From Solirubrobacterales bacterium (lineage in GTDB: Bacteria; Actinomycetota; Thermoleophilia; Solirubrobacterales; Solirubrobacteraceae), in NCBI GenBank assembly GCA_003133565.1, contig PKYB01000080.1, forward strand, positions 1 to 33,003: a stretch of DNA of 33,003 nt, in the 5' to 3' direction. The translations under genes and the position numbers were made by a program. Each line of letters starts with the position of its first letter. Positions within the stretch are counted from its first letter, which is position 1. Under the pieces are notes generated by a model, which made no database searches, was not told where the DNA came from, and worked only from the letters and a program-made list of their open reading frames with translations. Shown here piece after piece: positions 22,816 through 29,681 of the stretch.

Positions 22816-24037
22816 GGAGCCGGCGCAAGGCGTGCTGCGCGCGCCCGCGGCGGTCCGGATGGTCGATCTCGCAATCGCCGAAGATCTGCAGCTATCGCGC
22901 TCAGGGACGCCCTACGCGAGCGCCTACCTGGTCGGGACGCGGAACGGGCGTCCGGTCGCCGGTAGAACGCTCGGACTCGACGGTAGCGTCGTGGTCAGCG
23001 CGCAGACCATCGCCCGACTCTTCGCCGACGTCCCCGACGAGGACCCCGCGACGCCTGCGCCGGCGGTTGCGCTGCCCGGTTTGAGCGTCGTTGTCACGAC
23101 CTGCGGTCAGGATGAGTCGGTCAGCGAAGCCGTGGCCTCGGTGCTCGACTGCGACCCGGGGCCAGTCGAGGTGATCGTTGTTGAAAACCGCCCGAAGGGC
23201 TCCACCGTCGTGGCAACCCTTCAGCAGCGTTTCGGCGCCGACTCGCGCGTCCGCTACGTCGAGGAGATTCGCGTCGGCCTGTCGCACGCGCGCAACGCCG
23301 GTCTTGCGGTCGCGGTGGGGGAGGCTGTCGCCTTCACCGACGACGACGTCGTCGTCGAACCCAAATGGGTCGAATGGTTGGCTCGCGGATTCGCCAGCGA
23401 CCCCAACGTCGCCTGCGTCACGGGGCTGATCCTTCCGACCGACCTCGAGACCGTCTCGGCGGTCCAGATCGAGCAGTTTGCCGGCTTCAGCAAGGGCTGG
23501 CAGCGTCGCGTCTTTCACATCACCAAGCCGACCTCCGCGCTCTTTCCCTACGCTGCCGGCGAGTTCGGCTCGGGCGCCTGCACGGCGCTCCGGCGCGAGG
23601 TCGCGAACGAGCTCGGCGGCTTTGCCAACGATCTCGGCGCGGGAACGCGGGCGCGCGGCGGTGAGGACCTTGATCTCTACGTCCGTGTGTTGCTCGCCCG
23701 GCACCTGCTCGTCTACGAGCCGGCGGCGGTGATCTGGCATCGCCACCCCGACGGTCCGCAGCACCTGCAGCGAGAGATCTTCAACTACGGCGTGGGTTTG
23801 TCGGCGATGATGACCAAGCAGATGCTGGACGGCCACACGCGCGCGATCCTCGGGCGCGTGCCGGCGGGCCTGCGTTTCGTCCGTGACCCGGCCTCGCGCA
23901 AGAACGTCCGCAAGGGCCCCGCCTACCCCAAGCGGTTCGACTGGATCGAGCGCGCGGGCATGGCGGCTGGTCCAATCGCCTACCTCGCAAGTCGCCGCGA
24001 GCAGAGGCGTGTCGTCGCATCCGCAAATCGCCCCTAG
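22805..24037 (+). CDS. GT2 glycosyltransferase with N-terminal accessory domain
   Basis: 410 residues. Residues 1-~85 form a small domain (VRMVDLAIAEDLQL...YASAYLVGTRNGRPVAGRTLGLDGSVVVSAQTIARLF) of a type seen ahead of GT2 domains and also present in the gene at the right window edge. The GT-A core begins LSVVVTTCGQDESVSEAVASV and has VIVVENRP, RVGLSHARNAGLAVAVGEAVAFTDDDVVVEP (DDD metal site) and GAGTRARGGEDLDLYVRVL (GGEDxD, catalytic base region). No membrane helices. It likely adds a hexose to the lipid-linked glycan in the cytoplasm. ATG22805 overlaps the deacetylase gene, and it is convergent with the next GT2 at 24067. Confidence 0.88.
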   Translation: MTPEEPAQGVLRAPAAVRMVDLAIAEDLQLSRSGTPYASAYLVGTRNGRPVAGRTLGLDGSVVVSAQTIARLFADVPDEDPATPAPAVALPGLSVVVTTCGQDESVSEAVASVLDCDPGPVEVIVVENRPKGSTVVATLQQRFGADSRVRYVEEIRVGLSHARNAGLAVAVGEAVAFTDDDVVVEPKWVEWLARGFASDPNVACVTGLILPTDLETVSAVQIEQFAGFSKGWQRRVFHITKPTSALFPYAAGEFGSGACTALRREVANELGGFANDLGAGTRARGGEDLDLYVRVLLARHLLVYEPAAVIWHRHPDGPQHLQREIFNYGVGLSAMMTKQMLDGHTRAILGRVPAGLRFVRDPASRKNVRKGPAYPKRFDWIERAGMAAGPIAYLASRREQRRVVASANRP

Positions 24038-24066
24038 CGCCCGGTCCTACGCAACGCCGCGCGCTA

Positions 24067-25053
24067 TCAGCGGCGATGCGTCACACGGCTGAGGAGACGC
24101 GTCCTCAAATAGGCGAGCGTCGTGATGCCGAGCCCGGCCACGATCGCTCCGGCGCGGGCAAGTCCCGATGCATCGCCGTGCAGTGTCTCGCCGATCCCGT
24201 GCACGACGGCGCGCGGTAGCACCGAGCGAGCGTAGACGCGCTCGGACTCCAAGCCATCGCGGGCGCCCGCGACCTCGGCGAGCACCGCCTTGGCGCGGCC
24301 CTCGACACGGCACCGTGCGACGAAGTAGCGCCAGGTGGCGCGCTCCGCCGGCACCACATGGCGGACGCGGGCCTCCGGCTTGTAGACCCAATAGCGACCG
24401 GGGTGACCTGCGGTTGTGCGGATGCCGAACTCGGTTTCCTCGGCCGCGCCAAAGAGTCCTTTGCGGCCGTCGGTCCGGCCGAGGCGGGCATCGAATGCGC
24501 CCGCATCTTTCAGCACATCGGCCCACACTGACATGTTGGCGCCGATTGGGTTGCGGATCCGCGTCGTTTCAACCGCCATTCCGGCGTAGGTGCAGCCGAC
24601 CACCCAGTTGAACTCGGCCGGGAACCAACGCGGGGGAGGCTCGCGCCACTGAGGATCGATCCGGCCGCCGACGCCGAGCACATTCGAGTCCGCGTAAGCG
24701 GCAAGCAGTTGCTCAAGCCAGTCCTCGTCGGCGATCGCATCATCGTCGAGAAACGCGAGGATCGTGCCCGTTGCATGCTCGGCACCAGTCTGTCGCCCGC
24801 CCGACAGACCCGGCGCATGGGCATTCGCCAGCACCGCCGCTCCGGTGAGCTCCGCATCGGCACGGCGTTTGAGATCGGCGTTGCCGTCGATCACGACGAT
24901 GACCTCGCGGGCCGGCAGCGTTTGCCGCTGGGCGGAGGCGACTGCGCGAGCAAGGTCGTCCCAGCGCGCCAGCGTGTAGCCGCAGATGATCACCGAGATC
25001 GTCTCGTTGTGGACTTCGCGCCGGTCCTCCTGCGGTGTGCTGGTGGCTCGCAC
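24067..25053 (-). CDS. GT2-family glycosyltransferase
   Basis: 328 residues. ISVIICGYTLARWDDLARAVASAQRQ starts the GT-A domain; EVIVVIDGNAD, ANAHAPGLSGGRQTGAEHATGTILAFLDDDAIADEDWL (DDD metal site) and LFGAAEETEFGIRTT (EExE catalytic region) follow. A hydrophobic segment near the C-terminus (AIVAGLGITTLAYL) could tether it to the membrane. GTG25053 is chosen because TACTGT lies 7 nt before it and the conserved part starts within 20 residues; the longer open frame to 25293 overlaps the divergent small gene. Convergent with the GT2 at 22805. Likely part of the same glycan pathway, acting independently transcribed. Confidence 0.85.
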   Translation of the reverse strand: MRATSTPQEDRREVHNETISVIICGYTLARWDDLARAVASAQRQTLPAREVIVVIDGNADLKRRADAELTGAAVLANAHAPGLSGGRQTGAEHATGTILAFLDDDAIADEDWLEQLLAAYADSNVLGVGGRIDPQWREPPPRWFPAEFNWVVGCTYAGMAVETTRIRNPIGANMSVWADVLKDAGAFDARLGRTDGRKGLFGAAEETEFGIRTTAGHPGRYWVYKPEARVRHVVPAERATWRYFVARCRVEGRAKAVLAEVAGARDGLESERVYARSVLPRAVVHGIGETLHGDASGLARAGAIVAGLGITTLAYLRTRLLSRVTHRR

Positions 25054-25060
25054 TACCGCC

Positions 25061-25066
25061 ACAGTA
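25061..25066 (-). promoter_or_regulatory. Probable -10 box (TACTGT) for GT2 gene
   Basis: On the minus strand TACTGT is followed by 7 nt and GTG25053, with no ribosome site. It supports choosing the shorter start. Confidence 0.35.
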
Positions 25067-25173
25067 GCGGCCCCTCCGCACGGCTTACTCGAACGTTCGT
25101 CGAGGGCAGGGCACCTGTGGTGACGCTTGTTGAGAGCGCTAAGGTCAGCGCCCGGCGTGTCGATAGCTCGGGT

Positions 25174-25482
25174 ATGGCATCGGAACTCCTTGAGCGCCCC
25201 CCGTGCTTCCTGCGCCACACCTGCCTGGGCACGGAGGCGGTCTACGAGGTCCTTGAGGAGGATGCAAGCACCGTCACGGCGGCGGTCGTCCACGCGCCCG
25301 GCCTCGAGCCAGGAGCCCGCGTACGCTTGATGGCAAATGCTGCCCGCGCAATGGAGCGGCTTGAGAACGGCGCTCAGATCGGTGTTCGGCGCTTCGTTCC
25401 CGAGACCGCGCCGGCGAGAGCCCTTTTTGGCGGACGCTTCGCCGCCGCCATGAGTCGCCCCCGCGCGTTCCGCTCGAGCTGA
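25174..25482 (+). CDS. Small conserved-looking hypothetical protein, 102 residues
   Basis: From ATG25174 the product has a compact segment CFLRHTCLGTEAVYEVLEEDASTVTAAVVHAPGLEPGARVRLMANAARAME, which reads like a small beta-rich domain ending in a helix, followed by a basic tail (RFAAAMSRPRAFRSS). No signal peptide, membrane helix or catalytic motif. Codon third positions are GC-rich in this frame. It lies in the gap between two minus-strand genes, divergent from the GT2. Family not recognised; a regulatory or structural role cannot be told from sequence. Confidence 0.55.
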   Translation: MASELLERPPCFLRHTCLGTEAVYEVLEEDASTVTAAVVHAPGLEPGARVRLMANAARAMERLENGAQIGVRRFVPETAPARALFGGRFAAAMSRPRAFRSS

Positions 25483-25568
25483 GCTACCGCTCGCGCTGAC
25501 CTGGCGCTCGAACTGACGTAGCGCCCGCCGCGCTGCGGGCCAACTTGCGCGCTACAGGCCGCGCGACC

Positions 25569-26789
25569 TCACTGGCCGTACACCCTGACCCAGTCGACGA
25601 GCATCGTCGCGGGGAACGTCGCAGCGGGGCACGTGTTCGGCGCCGCGGCGTCGCACGGCCAGCCGCCGACGGCGAGGTCGAGAATCAGCGAGTACGTGCG
25701 GGTGTCGTTGAAGACCCACGTTGAACCGGCGACGAGACTGCTCGGCGTCGCCGAGGCGTAGGCGACGCCGTCGATCGTCCAGACGATCAGGTTCGGCGAC
25801 CAGACGATGCCGTAGGTATGGAACCCGGCCGAAAGATCTCCAAGCGCGCCGGTGTAGGACTCGAACTGCTGATAGTTGCCGCCGTCCTCATCCGGGTTGA
25901 TCGGTCCGTGGAGCGTGAAGTACGCGTAGTTCGGGTCTGTGGTGAGCGACGGCGCTTCGAGGATGTCGATTTCGCCGTCATTGGGCCAGGTCGGCTGGCC
26001 GTTGAGCCAGAAGGACCCGCAGAGTCCCTGTCCGGGCGGGAGTTTGATGCTCGCCTCGACGGCGCCATACGGACCCGCTGGCAAGCCGTTCGCCGCGATC
26101 TGGGCCGACGTATAGGAGTTGCCGTTATGCAGGGCTGTGATCGCGAGCTGTCCTTGGCCGTTCTGTTCGACGTTAGCGGCATTGGTGGTGTTGGTGTTGA
26201 GCGTGTCATTCCCACACTGGCCTTGGCCCGTCGACACCGACCACTTCGAGGAGTCCGGGGCACTTCCGGCGGCGCCGCTGAACTCGTCATCGAATATCGG
26301 CGTCGTGTTCTGGTAAGGGTCGGGGTACAGCGCCGGGCTGGGGCTCGGCGTCGATGTGCTGCCGGTGCTCGGTGGCGTCGCCGGCGGGGACGTCGAGCCG
26401 GTCGACGGCTTCTTGTCGGCTTCGTGGATGGCCGTCAGCGCCAGGTCGAAGGTCGGTCCATGGCCGACCGCGCGCGCCGTGAGCTTCGCCGGCGTGTGGC
26501 TGACCGTGAGGTGGTACTCGAGTGCGGTCGCGGTATGCGTGGAAGCACGTATCTCGCGCTTGGCCGCGCCGGAGAGGTAAACGGTCAGGCTTTCGACGTG
26601 CTGGTGCGCGCGAACGGTGACGACGACGAGGTAGACACCGGCCGACTTGACTGGCTTACTGACGGTGCGAGTGACCAGGTTTGTTTGCGCCTTGTGCGCC
26701 CCCAGCGGCAGCGGATGGGCTGAGGCGAGCGCGGCAAAAGTGCCGATCGCGGCAATGGTCGCAACGATTGTGATGCCGCGACGGATCAA
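25569..26789 (-). CDS. Secreted GH16 endo-beta-glucanase-like enzyme with N-terminal beta domain
   Basis: 406 residues from TTG26789, which follows AGGAGGAGG (26796-26804) at a 6-nt gap, the strongest Shine-Dalgarno in the window. Signal peptide: IRRGITIVATIAAIGTFAALASA. Residues ~35-120 form a beta-rich domain (GVYLVVVTV...SLTVYLSG). A Ser/Thr/Pro linker (~128-160) leads to the GH16 domain: PIFDDEFSG, GAVEASIKLPPGQGLCGSFWL, and NDGEIDILEA with nucleophile Glu273, Asp275 and acid/base Glu278. It would hydrolyse internal beta-1,3/1,4-linked glucan or galactan outside the cell. Paralogous in plan to the next two genes. The longer open frame to 26942 adds residues upstream of the ribosome site and is rejected. 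Confidence 0.88.
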   Translation of the reverse strand: MIRRGITIVATIAAIGTFAALASAHPLPLGAHKAQTNLVTRTVSKPVKSAGVYLVVVTVRAHQHVESLTVYLSGAAKREIRASTHTATALEYHLTVSHTPAKLTARAVGHGPTFDLALTAIHEADKKPSTGSTSPPATPPSTGSTSTPSPSPALYPDPYQNTTPIFDDEFSGAAGSAPDSSKWSVSTGQGQCGNDTLNTNTTNAANVEQNGQGQLAITALHNGNSYTSAQIAANGLPAGPYGAVEASIKLPPGQGLCGSFWLNGQPTWPNDGEIDILEAPSLTTDPNYAYFTLHGPINPDEDGGNYQQFESYTGALGDLSAGFHTYGIVWSPNLIVWTIDGVAYASATPSSLVAGSTWVFNDTRTYSLILDLAVGGWPCDAAAPNTCPAATFPATMLVDWVRVYGQ

Positions 26790-27053
26790 TTGGTTCCTCC
26801 TCCTAACCCGATCGGGAATTGGACGTTTTAACCCTTGGCTGGCGCATCGCCGTAGACCACGGACCCCACGGCTCTCGGGAGATGGGGCATCCCCTCGTGG
26901 AGAACCATAGCGGGGCCCTCGAACGAACGTCCAGATTTGCATGGTGAGATTCCTGCGGAACCGCCGGGGTGGTTGCTACCAAAGCACCACTCGCGCGGGC
27001 CTCGAAGAGGCCGTGCCAGGTCCCGCTGCTCGCGCCCTGAGCCGCGCGGTGCG

Positions 27054-28274
27054 TCAGGTCGCTGGATGCTGCCAGAGGCGCACGTAAGCGACGCGCAGCG
27101 TCGCCGGCGCCTGTAGCGGACCGCCGTACTCGTTGTCGGCGGCGAGGTCGAGGATGATGTACATCGGCGCGCTCGTGACGCCGCTTGTGACCGTCCCGAC
27201 GGCTACCCCGTCGTAGTAGTAAGTCACGCTCCCGGGCTCCCAGTCAGCGCCGAACGTGTGCCATCCGCCGAGATAGCTCGCCGCGGGCGCGCAGCCGCCG
27301 GGCGCGCCCTGGGGATCATGGAAATGCCAGCACGCCTGGCCGCCGAGCCCCTCGAGAACGTCAAGCTCGCCGTCCGTCGGCCAGGACTGTCCGTCGGTCC
27401 AGATACCCGGCCAATCGCTGATCGTGCTCGTCCCCGGAAGCCACGCCTTGACCTCGAGGTAGCCGTATGTGTAGGTGAACTTGCCCGCGGTGCTGATGAG
27501 GCCCGAGGCGTAAGGGAGCGTCTCTCCGCCGCAGGTCTCGGTTTTAGCGATGAGATTGAGGTCGAGCTCGCCGCCCGACTCGACTACTTGCGCCGGGTCA
27601 TAGCACTCGAGTTCCTCGGAGTTAACCGGTCCGGTGATCCCGGAGCCATACCAGCCAGTGGACCACAGCGAGGTGTTTAGGCTCGAACCGCTGAACTCGT
27701 CGTCAAAAACTAAATTCCACGAGGCCGGATCACCAGGGGGCCCGGGGGCGCCGACCGGACTCGCGGGTGCGGGAGCGAGGACCGGCGTGGCAAGCCCGCT
27801 CGTCACAGCCGGTGTTGCGCTGGCGCTCGATCCGACGCTTGCGCTCGATCCGACGCTTGCGCTCGCGCCCGACGTCGTCGCCCGCGGCGGTTCGGTGGCG
27901 TCGAGCGCTCGAAGCCGCCGCGCGCTCACCAACAGGCGCAGCGTCACGTCACGGTCCGCGGCGCCAATCAAGAGCGCGCGGCTGCGCATCGTGACCTTGA
28001 GGCTGAACTCCGAGCGGTCGCTTCGCCCACCCGTAGCGACATCGCGAACCCGGCGCCCGATATCGAGCTTTATCACGCTCCGCCGGCGCGCGGTGCTCGT
28101 GACCGTGACGCGGAGCGCGTATACCCCCAGCGAGGGTACGCGCAGAAGCAAGCCCGTCCGTCCGGCGGCGTCGCTGGTCTGCGCCGTGCGCTGAGCGCTC
28201 GCAGTTGCCGCTGGCAGGACGCTGGCGAGCGCACACACCGACAGCGCACCGAGGAGGGTTTTGCGAATCCTCAC
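27054..28274 (-). CDS. Secreted GH16 glycoside hydrolase with N-terminal beta domain
   Basis: 406 residues. Signal peptide LLGALSVCALASVLPAATASA. Residues ~40-125 form a beta domain whose GVYALRVTV start matches the corresponding GVYLVVVTV of the neighbouring GH16. A linker (~128-182) contains perfect SSASVG repeats encoded by an 18-bp DNA repeat, then Pro/Ala. The GH16 part starts WNLVFDDEFSGSSLN and has GKFTYTYGYLEVKAWLP, and DGELDVLEG with Glu303, Asp305, Glu308 as the catalytic set; it ends YVRLWQHPAT. Extracellular endo-glycanase. GTG28274 lacks a clear ribosome site but starts the signal peptide. It is divergent from a close GH16 paralogue at 28632. Confidence 0.88.
   Translation of the reverse strand: MRIRKTLLGALSVCALASVLPAATASAQRTAQTSDAAGRTGLLLRVPSLGVYALRVTVTSTARRRSVIKLDIGRRVRDVATGGRSDRSEFSLKVTMRSRALLIGAADRDVTLRLLVSARRLRALDATEPPRATTSGASASVGSSASVGSSASATPAVTSGLATPVLAPAPASPVGAPGPPGDPASWNLVFDDEFSGSSLNTSLWSTGWYGSGITGPVNSEELECYDPAQVVESGGELDLNLIAKTETCGGETLPYASGLISTAGKFTYTYGYLEVKAWLPGTSTISDWPGIWTDGQSWPTDGELDVLEGLGGQACWHFHDPQGAPGGCAPAASYLGGWHTFGADWEPGSVTYYYDGVAVGTVTSGVTSAPMYIILDLAADNEYGGPLQAPATLRVAYVRLWQHPAT
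27823..27858. repeat. 18-bp perfect tandem repeat, two copies
   Basis: GCGCTCGATCCGACGCTT occurs twice back to back, followed by a partial third copy. It encodes SASVGS repeats in the linker of the minus-strand GH16 and probably varies in copy number by slippage. Confidence 0.85.
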
Positions 28275-28465
28275 CCAACGCTCTTCGGCTCCAAAGACGC
28301 GCCGCTGTACAAGGGAAGGGGTTCATGGACCCTCGTTTGCAACGACGGCAGTCCACCGATCGCCGTTTGACGCCGCGCAGAGGAGCAAGAATGGACCTAG
28401 CGCACGGCAGATCCTTGCCCGCCGCTGGCCGCATTTTGCCTGCCCTATTACTAGACGACGTTCGC

Positions 28466-28471
28466 TACGCT
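28466..28471 (+). promoter_or_regulatory. Candidate -10 box (TACGCT) upstream of GH16 gene
   Basis: TACGCT is followed by 7 nt and an ATA codon (28479) in frame with the GH16 coding sequence at 28632. The box could drive a transcript with a 166-nt leader or a leaderless one starting at AUA. Confidence 0.3.
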
Positions 28472-28490
28472 GGAGCGCATACTCCGTCGA

Positions 28491-28610
28491 CATGGTCGCA
28501 GCCGGCTTGCCCAGACGGTCGGTCCGGATGTCGGAACCGGCAGGCGTCCACATGGTCTCAGCAGTCGTGCCCAGACGGTCGGTCCGGACGTCGCGGCCCG
28601 GGAGCGCCGA
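28491..28610. repeat. 60-bp tandem duplication in the divergent GH16 promoter region
   Basis: 28491-28550 and 28551-28610 match at 46 of 60 positions, with the central ccagacggtcggtccgga block identical. The period is a multiple of three and the plus-strand GH16 frame is open through both copies. The remainder of the 28275-28631 gap shows no gene. Confidence 0.8.
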
Positions 28611-28631
28611 CACCGATGGGGCAGACGTCGT

Positions 28632-29390
28632 TTGTTCGTGCTCGTCGTGGTCATCGTGGCGGGGGCCGCCGTCGCGGCTCTCGCGGCGACCACGCAGCCC
28701 TCGCCCGTTCCGCTCGGCGATCCCGGGTCGTGGCGGCTCATCTTCAACAACGAGTTCAACGGCTCGAGCCTCAACCAGGCCGATTGGTCCAAGGGGTGGT
28801 TCGGCTCTGGTGTCACGTGGCCCGTGAATTCAAATGCTCCGGAATGCTTCGATCCGAGCCGCGTGTCCGTTGGTGGCGGCTCGCTGAACGTGAGGGTCGC
28901 GATCCAGCCCGTGAACTGCGGTGGCAGCACCCGTCCGTTCTCGGCGGGAATCATCACGACCAACGGCAAGTTCTCCTACACCTATGGGTTCGCAGAGATT
29001 CGCGCGAAGGTGGCTGTCTCTGCTAGCGGCGTCGTCTTTGACTGGCCGGCGTTCTGGGCCGACGGCCAAAACTGGCCGACCGACGGGGAGGACGACATCG
29101 TTGAAGGACTGGGAGGGCAGCTCTGCTGGCACTTCCACTCCCCGGCGGGCGACCCCGGCAACTGCCAGCAGACTCGCGTGACGCCCGGCTGGCACACCTT
29201 TGGCGCCGACTGGGAGCCGGGCAGCGTGAGCTACTACTACGACGGGCAGCGCGTGGGCAGCATCAAGCTCGGCATTACCTCGGCGCCGATGTATCTGATC
29301 GTGGGTATCGGAGCCGATTACCAGTACGGCGGCCCGGTCCGCGACGCGACTTTCCAGGTCAAGTACGTCCGGGTGTGGCAGCACCCATAA
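28632..29390 (+). CDS. GH16 glycoside hydrolase with N-terminal membrane anchor or signal
   Basis: 252 residues from TTG28632. A hydrophobic start (FVLVVVIVAGAAVAALAA) is preceded in frame by HRWGRRR, so it looks like a signal-anchor. The GH16 domain follows at once without the beta domain of its paralogues: WRLIFNNEFNGSSLN, GKFSYTYGFAEIRAKV, and DGEDDIVEG with Glu153, Asp155, Glu158; it ends YVRVWQHP. The frame stays open upstream to a stop at 28452, with no ATG, GTG or TTG other than 28632, but with ATA28479 placed 7 nt after TACGCT; TTG28632 would give almost no basic n-region, which favours a longer product. Likely cuts the same class of beta-glycan as the divergent paralogue. Confidence 0.85.
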   Translation: MFVLVVVIVAGAAVAALAATTQPSPVPLGDPGSWRLIFNNEFNGSSLNQADWSKGWFGSGVTWPVNSNAPECFDPSRVSVGGGSLNVRVAIQPVNCGGSTRPFSAGIITTNGKFSYTYGFAEIRAKVAVSASGVVFDWPAFWADGQNWPTDGEDDIVEGLGGQLCWHFHSPAGDPGNCQQTRVTPGWHTFGADWEPGSVSYYYDGQRVGSIKLGITSAPMYLIVGIGADYQYGGPVRDATFQVKYVRVWQHP

Positions 29391-29593
29391 CGTACGCCGG
29401 CATCGTCTTGCTCGGGCTTAGTACGGTCGCGCGCCTGCCTCAAGGGTGAGCCGCATCTCCGCGTGAGTTGTCCCGCCGGGCGGCGGCAGCGATGTCGACG
29501 GGACCTCACCACAGAGGGGGTGACCAATTTGCCCGAGGCCGCGAAATCTCGCCGCTAGTGTCGGGCACCGCATAGCTCTTAGTGCGTTGTGCA

Positions 29594-29628
29594 CGGTCCG
29601 GCGGGACCGAACCGGGACATTTCCCGGT
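29594..29628 (+). promoter_or_regulatory. Two consecutive hairpins in leader of the Cys-repeat gene
   Basis: CGGTCC-GGCG-GGACCG (29594-29609) is followed directly by ACCGGGA-CATT-TCCCGGT (29611-29628). They lie 53 nt before ATG29682. The rest of the 29391-29681 gap shows no gene. They could terminate readthrough from the GH16 gene or shape the leader RNA. Confidence 0.45.
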
Positions 29629-29681
29629 GTAGCTCGTTACAGCGCCAGCAGCATCGATACATAACCGAGAGGAGACCGAGG

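Noticed and set aside
28205-29026. Plus-strand frame with repeated STWSQxxCPDGRSG
   Set aside because: The repetition is simply the 60-bp DNA duplication read in another frame, and the frame then overlaps the GH16 catalytic domain out of phase.
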